14,371 nucleotides of DNA from JAKBCQ01 sp021807585 (GCA_027325115.1 DAHWFG010000256.1:1-14371), one strand, 5' to 3'. Positions 6,406-13,850 are shown, counted from the stretch's first letter. Notes: generated from the letters alone by a model not told the origin. Translations and numbers: made by a program.

Positions 6406-6801
6406 ATGAAAAAAGGTGGAATCCTCAACCCGGCGATCTGTTCGTTGCTCGCCGAACTTGGCCATACCGACGAGCTTTTGATCGTCGATGCGGGATATCC
6501 GTTGCCTCACGACAGCCATGTGATTGACCTCACGCTCATTCCCGGGATCCCTCGGTTTCTCGATGTGCTTCGAGCGATCGCCGAGGAGCTCGTGATCGAA
6601 TCGATTACAATCGCGACCGAAACGCACGAATATAGCCCCAAGATGCATCAGGAGATTCTCCGAATCGTCGGCGATGTCGATATCGACGAGGTTCCGCATC
6701 ATGAGTTCAAGGAGCAATCGCTTGATGTGAAAGGCATTATCCGCACGGCCGAGTTCACCCCTTACGCGAATGTGCGGATTCTTTGCGGAAGCGCGTTTTA
6801 A
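6406..6801 (+). CDS. rbsD: D-ribose pyranase
   Basis: RbsD interconverts the beta-pyranose and beta-furanose forms of D-ribose so that ribokinase can use it; it is a cytoplasmic decamer. The 131-residue product has normal length and the family hallmarks: MKKGGILNPAICSLLAELGH with catalytic His20, TDELLIVDAGYPLP (21-34), IDLTLIPGIPRFLDVL (40-55), VPHHEFK (96-102) and RTAEFTPYANV (113-123). The first two are near-identical to what is expected in the family. The ATG at 6406 is chosen because the RbsD fold starts exactly there and GAAGG/GGGA sequences lie just upstream; the open frame upstream to 6211 reads as non-coding. No ribokinase or ribose transporter gene is nearby, so the gene stands alone. 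FucU (fucose mutarotase) is a close relative, but the motifs fit RbsD better. Confidence 0.93.
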   Translation: MKKGGILNPAICSLLAELGHTDELLIVDAGYPLPHDSHVIDLTLIPGIPRFLDVLRAIAEELVIESITIATETHEYSPKMHQEILRIVGDVDIDEVPHHEFKEQSLDVKGIIRTAEFTPYANVRILCGSAF

Positions 6802-6848
6802 AGGTTCGCCGAACGCGATGCGATTCATTCGGACGAGTGTCAATCCAG

Positions 6849-6869
6849 GGGCCGAGGTCGAATCGGCCC
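6849..6869. terminator. Possible terminator hairpin between convergent genes
   Basis: GGGCCGA (6849-6855), a 7-nt loop and TCGGCCC (6863-6869) form a perfect GC-rich stem in the 95-bp gap between rbsD and the convergent Ldh-family gene. There is no T-run on either strand, so factor-independent termination is uncertain. Confidence 0.35.
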
Positions 6870-6896
6870 GTGGAGTAGATTGAGGGCGAGGCGAAT

Positions 6897-7979
6897 CTAG
6901 GATCGACGCGAATCGTCGCGTTCGATTTTTGGGGATGCGACGCCGAGCCGAGTCGCGAGCGACGTCAACCGCTCCCAGTGAGCGGTTTCGAGCGGAATCC
7001 CCGCGGCGCCACGATCGGCCAGCGTGCGTCGTTCGGGATCACCCGGGAGGAGGATCGCATCGACGCCGGGCGCGCGAGGGCAATCGGCGACGAACCGAGC
7101 GAGTTGGGTCGATTCGCGGGTGAGCGCATCTCGGCCTGCGAATCCCGCGGGATCGATCGCCAAGAAGACGACGTTGTTCCCCTTGGCGAACGCGTTGACG
7201 TCGGCGTTGCTCGATCGTCCCCCCGACAATCCTCCCGCGAGCATATCCAACACAAGTCCGAGGCCGAATCCTTTATACGCCTGCGCGCCTCCCATCGGCA
7301 AAATGCTCCCCAGAGGAGGCTCGTAAAGAACCGACGAGTCGGTCGTGGGATTGCCGTTGGAATCGAGGAGCCAGCCCTCGGGAACGGGTTTTTTCTCGTT
7401 CAAGTAATAAACGCGCACTTTTCCTTCGGCGACGACGCTGGTGCCGAAATCGAGAATGACGGGATTGGAATCGGTGGGGACACCGATGCAAAGGGGGTTC
7501 GTTCCGAGCCTCGGTTCAGTTCCTCCAGGCGGGGCGACGCGTTGTCCCGCGCCACCGTTGTTGACGGTCGCTTCGAGGATCAGGCCGGCGTCGGCGGCGA
7601 TTTCGGCGTATTCTCCCAACCTGCCGATGTGACCGCACGAATGAGCCGTCGCCGCGCCGAGGCCGAACTTTTTGGCACGATCGATCGCGTGTTCAAGCAG
7701 CCGGCGCGCCTGCACCTGGCCCAACCCCCAGCCGCCGTCGCATACGACGATCGTCGGAGATTCGTGCTCGATTTTCAAGTCGACGCCGATCCGGTATTCG
7801 CCTTTCTCAAGAAAATCGACATATTGAGGTACGCGGATCACTCCGTGCGAGTCGTGGCCGCGGAGGTTGGAATCGACCAGGCTTCGCGCCGTGATCGACG
7901 CGTCGTTCGGTGGAACGCCGACCGCCTTGAACAACGACGCGACGAACTCGGCGAGCAAGGGGTGAGGTATGCGCGGCAA
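6897..7979 (-). CDS. Ldh-family oxidoreductase (malate/L-lactate/ureidoglycolate dehydrogenase type)
   Basis: The 360-residue length is typical for the Ldh_2 family of NAD(P)-dependent 2-hydroxyacid dehydrogenases, which have a fold distinct from classical lactate dehydrogenase. Motifs include ARSLVDSNLRGHDSHGVIRVP (31-51) with His42 and His45 (the second typically catalytic), HSCGHIGRLGEYAE (113-126), GTNPLCIGVP (159-168), DFGTS (177-181), and PLGSILPMGGAQAYKGFGL (222-240). The exact substrate (malate, lactate, ureidoglycolate, sulfolactate or other) cannot be read from the sequence. The start is a TTG at 7979 on the minus strand: the codons read MPRIPHPLLAEF, and GAGGAG lies eight bases upstream, an unusually strong ribosome site. 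It is convergent with rbsD and lies downstream of lptG, but a terminator-like hairpin separates them. Confidence 0.9.
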   Translation of the reverse strand: MPRIPHPLLAEFVASLFKAVGVPPNDASITARSLVDSNLRGHDSHGVIRVPQYVDFLEKGEYRIGVDLKIEHESPTIVVCDGGWGLGQVQARRLLEHAIDRAKKFGLGAATAHSCGHIGRLGEYAEIAADAGLILEATVNNGGAGQRVAPPGGTEPRLGTNPLCIGVPTDSNPVILDFGTSVVAEGKVRVYYLNEKKPVPEGWLLDSNGNPTTDSSVLYEPPLGSILPMGGAQAYKGFGLGLVLDMLAGGLSGGRSSNADVNAFAKGNNVVFLAIDPAGFAGRDALTRESTQLARFVADCPRAPGVDAILLPGDPERRTLADRGAAGIPLETAHWERLTSLATRLGVASPKIERDDSRRS

Positions 7980-8107
7980 AATCTCGACTCCTCAAGAAAA
8001 GCGGTTGAAAGTCGATCGCGGTCGATCGGTTCGGAGGCGAAAACGGGCGCCTCGACCGACCTCTCATTGGACTGAAATCGCGTCGCGAGCGAAACCCGTC
8101 GGCGCGG

Positions 8108-8133
8108 AAAAAATCTCTCGCGATTCGTCGCGA
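8108..8133 (-). terminator. Terminator-like hairpin with T-run downstream of lptG
   Basis: On the minus strand TCGCGA-CGAA-TCGCGA forms a 6-bp stem with a tetraloop, followed after GAGA by TTTTTT. It lies about 70-95 bp beyond the lptG stop and about 130 bp before the ldh start. The 4-nt gap between stem and T-run makes it imperfect, but it is the best intrinsic terminator candidate in the window. Confidence 0.5.
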
Positions 8134-8146
8134 CACAAATAAACCG

Positions 8147-8178
8147 AAATATTATATTCATCAATATTTATAATATTT
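8147..8178. promoter_or_regulatory. AT-rich inverted repeat between lptG and ldh
   Basis: AAATATTATA (8147-8156) and TATAATATTT (8169-8178) are perfect 10-bp arms around a 12-nt AT-rich loop. The whole zone 8137-8210 is strikingly AT-rich in a GC-rich window, and TATAAT occurs on both strands. It could be a regulator-binding or promoter region for the minus-strand ldh gene, or a fold at the end of the lptG transcript. No good -35 box accompanies either TATAAT. Confidence 0.45.
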
Positions 8179-8204
8179 GTACGATATTGTGTTTAGGATA
8201 TATG

Positions 8205-9467
8205 TTATGTTCGGATTGAATCCCATCTGGCGGCGGCGAACGATCCGAACGCGATCAGGGGAATCCAGGCGGCGAGTTCGGCGGGGAAGACGCCGTTGTT
8301 TCCCAGGAATTGCGTGAGGAAGAGCACGCCGTAAAAGAGTCCCGACGACGCGAGGCTCAGTCCGAGGTTGATAAACATATTACGATCATAACCGCCGAGA
8401 ACTTGCGGCAGCGTGAAGAAGAGGAGAGCGAGATTGAGGATCGGCCGAAGGATTCGTAGATGAAGCGAGACCTCGATCGCGGCGTGATCGAAACCGTTTG
8501 AAGGGTCGGAGATCGCGCGGACGAGTTCGGGAGTGGTGGCAAACATATGCCAATCTGTGTTTTGAGTAAGCGCTGTGAATGCGAGATTGGATCTGAGGAA
8601 AAAAGGTCCGCGGCTTCGCGTCGGGCGGATCGTGGCGATGACTGAGAGAACGTCGAGATTTTTATTGAAAGAGAAGCCGCGATCGGCTTGGGGATCGGCG
8701 TCGTTTTTTTCTTTGTCTTTGTCGTCGAGGGGGATCGGACCGGGAAATTGTTTGAGCGTATCGGGGTGGAGCGGAATCAAAATTTTCGAGACGGCGTCGG
8801 ATTCTTGATCGGTGAGCGGGGGCGCGATTTTAGCACGGTAGATCACCCAGCCGCCGCGGAGGGGACGAGCGAGGTCGTCCGAGGGGATGTAGCGCGCCTG
8901 GGGTGATTCGATTTCGTGGAGCTCGCCGAAAACCGCGAAATCGGCGTTGAACGCCAAGATCGTTTTGGAACGGCGATCGGCTTCGCGTCCCGAGAACATG
9001 ATTCCGTTGGCGTCCTCGCGCGAAAACACGCCGACGGTGTTGACGCCGACGTCGGCGTGGTCGCGTTGAATTTCGTCGGCGTATTTAGGCATAAGGATTT
9101 CTTGATTGGCGACCGCGAGCAGGCTTGCGACCGCTGCCATCATCCAGACCGGGCGAATCACGCGGTGCGTGCTGATTCCGGCGGCGAGCATTGCTAAATG
9201 TTGATTATATCTTTGCATCCAGGTGACGGTGAAGATCGCGGCCATCATGGTGATGACGCCGCAGAGCCTGTCGAAGAAGGCGATCGTGTGCATCAGATAA
9301 AATCGCCCCATCACCTTGAAGAGCGCGATCGGCGTCGTGGCGATCTCGGTGAATTCATCGAGATTCGTAAACGCGTCGATGACGATATAAAGACCGACGA
9401 GCGTGGTGAAGCAAATCAAGTACGCTTTGATAAAATCCCAACATCGCTGACGGTCGAGGATCGACAT
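8205..9467 (-). CDS. lptG: LptF/LptG-family permease, LptG-like
   Basis: LptG and LptF form the inner-membrane part of the LptB2FG ABC transporter, which extracts lipopolysaccharide for delivery to the outer membrane. This 420-residue protein has the family layout: three N-terminal membrane segments (about 14-34, 60-84, 104-121), a large periplasmic beta-jellyroll, and three C-terminal segments (about 330-413). The sequence NQHLAMLAAGIS (88-99) corresponds to the conserved cytoplasmic coupling helix that contacts LptB. The periplasmic part contains a charged low-complexity stretch (PLDDKDKEKNDADPQADR, near 245-265), which makes it longer than the ~360 residues usual in Proteobacteria. The ATG at 9467 has GGAGG about 9 nt upstream (9476-9480). 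It follows the lptF-like gene after 91 bp, the usual lptF-lptG order. Assignment as LptG rather than LptF rests on this order and on the more divergent coupling helix. Confidence 0.82.
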   Translation of the reverse strand: MSILDRQRCWDFIKAYLICFTTLVGLYIVIDAFTNLDEFTEIATTPIALFKVMGRFYLMHTIAFFDRLCGVITMMAAIFTVTWMQRYNQHLAMLAAGISTHRVIRPVWMMAAVASLLAVANQEILMPKYADEIQRDHADVGVNTVGVFSREDANGIMFSGREADRRSKTILAFNADFAVFGELHEIESPQARYIPSDDLARPLRGGWVIYRAKIAPPLTDQESDAVSKILIPLHPDTLKQFPGPIPLDDKDKEKNDADPQADRGFSFNKNLDVLSVIATIRPTRSRGPFFLRSNLAFTALTQNTDWHMFATTPELVRAISDPSNGFDHAAIEVSLHLRILRPILNLALLFFTLPQVLGGYDRNMFINLGLSLASSGLFYGVLFLTQFLGNNGVFPAELAAWIPLIAFGSFAAARWDSIRT

Positions 9468-9517
9468 GCAACGAACCTCCGGAACTGAGAGATCGAATCG
9501 GATCGGCCGAGAGTCGA

Positions 9518-9534
9518 CGCGACGAACCGTCGCG
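9518..9534. other. Perfect hairpin in the lptF-lptG gap
   Basis: CGCGACG-AAC-CGTCGCG has 7-bp arms and a 3-nt loop, within the 91-bp spacer. There is no T-run. It could stabilise or process the shared transcript, or adjust the lptG level; this is inference. Confidence 0.45.
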
Positions 9535-9558
9535 CGATATCCGACACATGCAGGATCG

Positions 9559-10818
9559 CTAATGCTTGAACACCGGGGGAAGAGCGAACAACCCCGCCAA
9601 AATCGCCAGGATGAAATTTCCCATCCATAAGGCGATGATCGGATTGACGAGCGCTTCTTTCCCCAAATTCACCCCCGCGAGCGTGAGTGGATAATAAATC
9701 AGAATAATTGGAGTAAAACACGTGATAAAAGCGCTTAAAAAATCACGTTTGGCGAACAGAATGCCGACGGGCGCTCCGAGGATCGCGAAGAAAAAGCCGC
9801 CGTAAGCGAGCGCGATGCGCATGTCGCGTTCGGTTTCAATGCCGTTGTAGCGGCGATCCCAGTACGAATAAAGGACGTACGCGTCGCGCACCCCCGACCA
9901 ATCGATCCGTTCGATTCGACCCGCGCCGATCCACATCGCCGCGGTCACCGCCTGAATCTTCCGCTCGCGCTCGATGTTGAACGTCAACCGCGCCTGCTCG
10001 CGAGCCATCTCGTCGAACGTCAACTCCTGAAACGGCAAATCGATGTTCTTCGAAAACGTTTCGGGAATCGGAATCTCAAACTCATGATTGTTCACAAAAG
10101 CGACTGACGGCCTGTTACCCATGTTTTGGATCAGCGTATCTTTTCCCAGGTTGACGCGCGCCGTGCGTTTGTCGACGTCGAAACGAATCGTCGCGGTCTT
10201 CGCCTTGATGACCGTGTCGTACCGATTCGCGTCGGGGTTCATCACCCCCGTTCCCACCCGCCGCTTGAACGTCGCGTCGATCATCTTCTTCCCGTCGACG
10301 ACGTCGCGCACCGTGATCAAAAACGGCCAGTTGGGATTGTTGAACTCGCGTTGCTTTTTCAATACTTTATAAAACATCTCTTCCATATTTCCAAATATAA
10401 ATTTCTGCACGCGATGATTCGCCGACGGGATCCAATCGCGCGCGAGGAAATTGAGCAGGAGGCTGACCGAGATTCCCACGAAGACCGCGGGCCAAAGGAC
10501 GACCGCGGCGCTTTGCCCGGCGGTCTTGATCGCCACGACTTCGTTGTCCGACGCCACGCGGCCGTAAACGACGGTGATTGCGAACAGTAGCGCCACGGGG
10601 ATCGTGTACGTCAGGCTGCTGGGAACGATCATCGGGATGATATGAGCGATGTCGCCGGGAGAGAGCCCCTGCCGAGCCGCCTCGGCCATCACCATGAATA
10701 AAACGAAAATACCTGTGATCATGAAAAGCGCAAGCAGGAATGTGCGCGTGATCTCGCGAAGGAGGTAACGCGCCAGGATTCCTGTGAAATAGATCCGAAC
10801 GAGGCCGGCGATTCGCAA
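9559..10818 (-). CDS. lptF: LptF/LptG-family permease, LptF-like
   Basis: This 419-residue protein is the partner subunit of the LPS-exporting LptB2FG complex. It has membrane segments at about 26-46, 60-84 and 103-126, a periplasmic jellyroll (about 130-325), and three C-terminal segments (about 333-412). The stretch PVALLFAITVVYGRVASDNE followed by VVAIKTAG (74-101) is the conserved coupling helix and strongly typical. RRYNGIETERDMRIA precedes the second membrane bundle, and PVGILF is also typical. The start is a TTG at 10818 (minus): a GGGGAAGGGA purine tract lies about 9 nt upstream and no better ATG is near. It is the first gene of a pair with the lptG-like gene, and an LptB ATPase is not in the window. 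The aminotransferase upstream on the same strand is separated by hairpins, so lptF probably has its own promoter, which I could not identify. Confidence 0.88.
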   Translation of the reverse strand: MRIAGLVRIYFTGILARYLLREITRTFLLALFMITGIFVLFMVMAEAARQGLSPGDIAHIIPMIVPSSLTYTIPVALLFAITVVYGRVASDNEVVAIKTAGQSAAVVLWPAVFVGISVSLLLNFLARDWIPSANHRVQKFIFGNMEEMFYKVLKKQREFNNPNWPFLITVRDVVDGKKMIDATFKRRVGTGVMNPDANRYDTVIKAKTATIRFDVDKRTARVNLGKDTLIQNMGNRPSVAFVNNHEFEIPIPETFSKNIDLPFQELTFDEMAREQARLTFNIERERKIQAVTAAMWIGAGRIERIDWSGVRDAYVLYSYWDRRYNGIETERDMRIALAYGGFFFAILGAPVGILFAKRDFLSAFITCFTPIILIYYPLTLAGVNLGKEALVNPIIALWMGNFILAILAGLFALPPVFKH

Positions 10819-10857
10819 CCGTGTTTCCCTTCCCCTGCGTCCTTGCCCGGGAACGGG

Positions 10858-10872
10858 GGACGATTATCGTCC
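10858..10872. promoter_or_regulatory. Palindromic site upstream of lptF
   Basis: GGACGAT-T-ATCGTCC is a perfect palindrome with a single central base, 40 bp upstream of the lptF start. Its size and symmetry resemble a dimeric-regulator binding site; on the minus strand it contains GATAAT, a possible -10 box without an obvious -35. A second, 7-bp-arm hairpin (TGATGAT / ATCATCA, 10892-10911) lies beside it. Confidence 0.3.
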
Positions 10873-10926
10873 AACCCGTCGCTCCGGAGAATGATGATCC
10901 CTCAATCATCAGCTACCGGTGGAACA

Positions 10927-10949
10927 GGCGTCGACTTCCAGTCGACGCC
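10927..10949 (-). terminator. Hairpin just downstream of the aminotransferase stop
   Basis: GGCGTCGAC-TTCCA-GTCGACGCC has perfect 9-bp GC-rich arms and a 5-nt loop, starting 7 bp beyond the stop codon on the minus strand. No T-run follows. Position and strength suggest termination or 3'-end protection. Confidence 0.5.
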
Positions 10950-10955
10950 GAACGA

Positions 10956-12239
10956 TCAAACCGAAACCGCGAAGCACTCGGCGAAAGCCGCGGCGAGGCG
11001 GCGCGTCCCTTCGACGAGTTCAAAATCGCGCGGTACGCCGAACGTCAGTCGAGCGTGATTCCGCGGCGGATCGAGCGGTTCTCGCGGAAACGCGAGATCG
11101 CCGGGAACATACATCACCCCCTCGGCGAGCGAGCGTTCCATCAACAACCCGCCGCGACCCGTATCGACCTCGGCGGGGAAAGTTAACCAAACGTAAATCC
11201 CGCCGGCGGGATTCGTCCACCTCACCCCCGAACCCGAGCCGAAGTGTTCCTCGAGCGCGTGAATCATCACGTCTCGTTTCGACCGATACGACCGCCGCAA
11301 TCCCTCGACATGACGTTCATAGGAGCCGTCTCGCAACATCACCTCGAGCAGCCCCTGAATGAAATGCGCCGAGCCGAAATCATGGCTTCCCTTCAGCGCC
11401 AAGACCGGCGCGACGAGATCGTCGGGCAAAACCGCGTAACCGCAACGAAGACCGGGACTTAACGTTTTGCTGAAGGTGCGGGCGAGAATCACGCGATCGC
11501 GATCGGCGTCGTGCGACCAGACGCTCGCGGGCTCTTTGCCGCTGAACGTTAATCCACGGTACGCCGAATCCTCGAGGATCAAAATCCGGCTCCGCCGCGA
11601 CCACCGTTTGGCGAGCTCGACCAGCGGACCGCGACGATCCTCAGCCAAGCTCAAACCCGTCGGGTTGTTGTGCTCGCTGACCGTGTAAATCAACTTGACG
11701 CGGCCGAGTTCGCCGCGAGCTTCAATTTCACCCAGCGTCGTCTCGAGTGAATCGAGCCGCATGCCCGCTTCGTCGCACGCGATCCCGATCGAGCGCGCGC
11801 CGCGCGCCTTGACGACATCCAAAAACACGAAATACGTGGGCGCCTCGACGAGTACGATATCGCCCGGATCGAGCAACACCTCGGCGAGCAGGTAAAGCAT
11901 CTGCTGCGAGCCTTGCGTCAGCACCATCCGCCGCGAAAGCTCGGCGAACGCCCCCTTGGCGGCGCCCTCGCTCCGCTCGAGCCGATCGATCAGTTCCGCG
12001 CGAAGACCCTCGTTCCCCTGATTCGTCCCGTATTGGAGCGCTCGCGTCGCGGCGGGCCGGTCCCCCAGCAATTCCGCCGCGGCACGCGCCGTCAACTCGA
12101 TCGGCAACGTCTCGTTGTCGACAAAACCCGCCGCCAACGAGATCACCCTCGGGTCTGAAAGCGCGCGATGCATCATCTCGCCGATCGGCGATTCGCTCGC
12201 TCGCGCCGAGATCAAACTAAGTTTTAACGAAGAGTTCAT
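10956..12239 (-). CDS. PLP-dependent aminotransferase, fold type I (2-aminoadipate/aromatic transaminase-like)
   Basis: This 427-residue protein belongs to the class I/II aminotransferase superfamily, near the stand-alone MocR/LysN-like group. Features in order: LSLISARASESPIGEMMHRAL near the N terminus, LAAGFVDNETLP (35-46), ALQYGTNQGNEGLRAEL (67-83), TQGSQQML (108-115), HNNPTG (190-195) with the PLP-stacking region, LEDSAYRGL (222-230) with Asp224 and Tyr227 for PLP, TFSKTLSPGLRCGY (255-268) with Schiff-base Lys258, and ARLTFG (396-401) with the substrate-carboxylate Arg397. The amino acid substrate is not readable. The frame also reaches an ATG at 12284, but the extra 15 codons use AGA, ACA, TCA and AAT, atypical here. 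A promoter-like TTGACA/TAGAGT pair would start transcription near 12284, so I prefer 12239 with a ~45-nt leader. No DNA-binding GntR domain is present. Confidence 0.88.
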   Translation of the reverse strand: MNSSLKLSLISARASESPIGEMMHRALSDPRVISLAAGFVDNETLPIELTARAAAELLGDRPAATRALQYGTNQGNEGLRAELIDRLERSEGAAKGAFAELSRRMVLTQGSQQMLYLLAEVLLDPGDIVLVEAPTYFVFLDVVKARGARSIGIACDEAGMRLDSLETTLGEIEARGELGRVKLIYTVSEHNNPTGLSLAEDRRGPLVELAKRWSRRSRILILEDSAYRGLTFSGKEPASVWSHDADRDRVILARTFSKTLSPGLRCGYAVLPDDLVAPVLALKGSHDFGSAHFIQGLLEVMLRDGSYERHVEGLRRSYRSKRDVMIHALEEHFGSGSGVRWTNPAGGIYVWLTFPAEVDTGRGGLLMERSLAEGVMYVPGDLAFPREPLDPPRNHARLTFGVPRDFELVEGTRRLAAAFAECFAVSV

Positions 12240-12290
12240 ATCTGTATTCTTTGAAAAACGGACCGATCGGGCCGATCTCTCCATGATCTC

Positions 12291-12318
12291 ACTCTAACGG
12301 GGGAAGCGTCGGTGTCAA
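12291..12318 (-). promoter_or_regulatory. Promoter of the aminotransferase gene
   Basis: On the minus strand a full-consensus TTGACA (12313-12318) and TAGAGT (12291-12296, four of six matches) are 16 bp apart. Transcription would begin near 12284, which favours the downstream start codon at 12239. Confidence 0.5.
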
Positions 12319-12424
12319 GATCGGCCCGATGTTTTGATGAGGTGAACGCTTACGTGAGCGACGCGCCGACGCTCCGAGACCGACCGCGACCGATGCGATC
12401 CCGCCTCGATTGGATACGAAGGCG

Positions 12425-13081
12425 TTAATCCACATCGCCGTCGGCCTCTTGGTAGGCGAACGGTCGCGCCGCGATCCTTACGCTCGTCTGCAAAACCGCC
12501 AGCCGATTGACGATGTCGCGCAGCACGAAGAGCGGCTCATGCGATGCGTTGATCTTGAACACCAGGCTCGGATCGTAAAACTTGAGCGTTTCGATCGTCT
12601 CGTCCTCGAACGACTTAAGTCGTTTGAGAATCACCTCTTCGTTCATATCGTCGAGCCGATTCTCGCGCAACGCGCGGGATCGCAGGCGATCGCGCGCCTT
12701 TTCAAGATCGTCGACGATCAAATAAAAGATTTGCACGACGTCAAGCATGTGATCAAGACGCTCGGCCTGATCGAAATTGCGCGGCAACCCGTCGAGCAAA
12801 AGCGTGTGTTTCTCGGGCAACAACAGCTCTTGCATTTCAAGAATCTGGATATGTCGTTCCCAGATGCGAACGGTGAGGTCGTCGGGCACCAGCTCGCCCC
12901 GCGACGTGTAATGGACGATCTCTTTGCCCAGGGCGCCGTATTTGGGGAGTTTTCGGAAAACGTCGCCGCACGAGATGTGAACCATGTCGGGAAGTTGCCC
13001 CAACACTCCTCCTTGCGTTCCCTTGCCGCTTCCCGGCATTCCGAACAGGAGAATCGTGCGATACTTGTGAAGAGTAGACAT
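12425..13081 (-). CDS. adk: Adenylate-kinase-family nucleoside monophosphate kinase
   Basis: The enzyme class transfers phosphate between ATP and a nucleoside monophosphate, usually AMP. The 218-residue protein has the P-loop GMPGSGKGTQ (14-23, Lys20), ISCGDVFRKL (36-45) in the NMP-binding part, LLLDGLPRNFDQAERLD (94-110) with the Asp-Gly-x-Pro-Arg motif, and a short LID (RSRALRENRLDDMNEEVILKR, 134-154) without zinc cysteines. The C terminus (about 175-218) extends past the usual core and ends acidic. SCGD replaces the common STGD and GLPR the common GFPR, so the specificity (AMP versus UMP/CMP) is uncertain. I chose the ATG at 13081 because the fold begins there; the frame stays open to 13204 but that stretch is charged and unlike the family. 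It is divergent from the histidine phosphatase gene and lies outside the ribosomal-protein/secY context where adk often sits. Confidence 0.87.
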   Translation of the reverse strand: MSTLHKYRTILLFGMPGSGKGTQGGVLGQLPDMVHISCGDVFRKLPKYGALGKEIVHYTSRGELVPDDLTVRIWERHIQILEMQELLLPEKHTLLLDGLPRNFDQAERLDHMLDVVQIFYLIVDDLEKARDRLRSRALRENRLDDMNEEVILKRLKSFEDETIETLKFYDPSLVFKINASHEPLFVLRDIVNRLAVLQTSVRIAARPFAYQEADGDVD

Positions 13082-13229
13082 CGGGCTTTCTCGCGGATTA
13101 GGGGGGAAAGAAAACGGCGGGACGGGTCGATTCCACTCGCGACTCGGTTCGATTCGCCCCTCTCGCCTGATATCATCATCCTCTCTCGAAGCCGAGCTCG
13201 ACAACCTGAGAATCGGAAGAAAAGCGTAT
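13082..13229. other. Divergent intergenic region (148 bp) between adk-like and histidine phosphatase genes
   Basis: Both flanking genes point outward, so promoters for both should lie here. I see only weak boxes, such as TATCAT near 13173 on the plus strand without a good -35. GGAAG at 13215-13219 serves as ribosome site for the plus-strand gene. Confidence 0.45.
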
Positions 13230-13850
13230 ATGACGATCCCCGGGACGCGACTGTTCCTGTTAAGACACGCCGAAACGGCGCTTCCCGACCGGCTTCACGG
13301 CGCCGAATCGGATGTCGGAATCGGCGACCGAGGCCGGGCACAGGCCGAAGCCGCGGCCGAGTGGCTCGTTCCGCAGGCGCCCGTCGCGCTGTACTGTTCA
13401 ACAATGCGCCGAGCACGCGAAACCGCGGCGATTCTCGCGCGCTCGCTTCAGCTTGAGCCGATCGCGATCGAGGGGATTCACGAACGAAAGATGGCCGAGC
13501 TGAGCGGCATGCCGCGCGAGCAGGGGCTTCCCAGCCACGACCGGCTCAAAAACGCCTGGAAAGCGGGGGACCTCGACGCCTCGAACCCGGGAGGCGAATC
13601 CTACCTTGAAATCCGCGACCGAGCCTTCGAGGCGCTCAAACCTTTGTTGGATCGACATCGCGACGAATCGTTCGTCGTCGTCGCTCACGGCGTGCTCATC
13701 CAAATCGTCCTTTCGTCGCTCATCGAAGGATTCACCGCGGCCGATCTCGACCGTGTCGGCATCGGCTTCGTCGCCAGAAACGAACTCGTCTGGAACGGAT
13801 CGCGATTGACGCCGATTTACCTGAACGGAAAAGAACATGTGACAATATAG
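13230..13850 (+). CDS. Histidine phosphatase superfamily protein (phosphoglycerate mutase-like)
   Basis: The 206-residue protein is of the cofactor-independent-of-metal histidine phosphatase (branch 1, GpmB/CobC-like) type. FLLRHAET (9-16) carries the phospho-accepting His13 and Arg12. STMRRARETAA (57-67) gives the second phosphate-binding arginine, ERKMAELSGM (85-94) the acidic proton-donor region, GGESYLEIRDRAFE (121-134) the conserved mid-domain helix, and VVVAHGVLIQIVL (149-161) the second catalytic His153. It has no signal peptide and is probably cytoplasmic. The exact substrate (phosphoglycerate, alpha-ribazole phosphate, other phosphoesters) cannot be told. The ATG has GGAAG about 10 nt upstream. 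The C-terminal end is short (NGKEHVTI) and the stop TAG lies inside a small AT-rich palindrome. Transcription is divergent from adk. Confidence 0.9.
   Translation: MTIPGTRLFLLRHAETALPDRLHGAESDVGIGDRGRAQAEAAAEWLVPQAPVALYCSTMRRARETAAILARSLQLEPIAIEGIHERKMAELSGMPREQGLPSHDRLKNAWKAGDLDASNPGGESYLEIRDRAFEALKPLLDRHRDESFVVVAHGVLIQIVLSSLIEGFTAADLDRVGIGFVARNELVWNGSRLTPIYLNGKEHVTI

Noticed and set aside
6978..8075. 365-residue plus-strand open frame
   Set aside because: It mirrors the Ldh-family gene on the opposite strand, an effect of codon bias in this GC-rich DNA.
12240..12284. Longer N terminus of the aminotransferase from the ATG at 12284
   Set aside because: The codons there are atypical and the proposed promoter would start transcription at about 12284; not fully excluded.
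13082..13204. Extended N terminus of the adenylate-kinase-like protein
   Set aside because: The added 41 residues are charged, unlike the family, and the P-loop fold begins normally at the ATG at 13081.
12410..13456. 348-residue plus-strand open frame
   Set aside because: It is antisense to the nucleotide kinase and overlaps the histidine phosphatase in another frame; the product has no recognisable motif.
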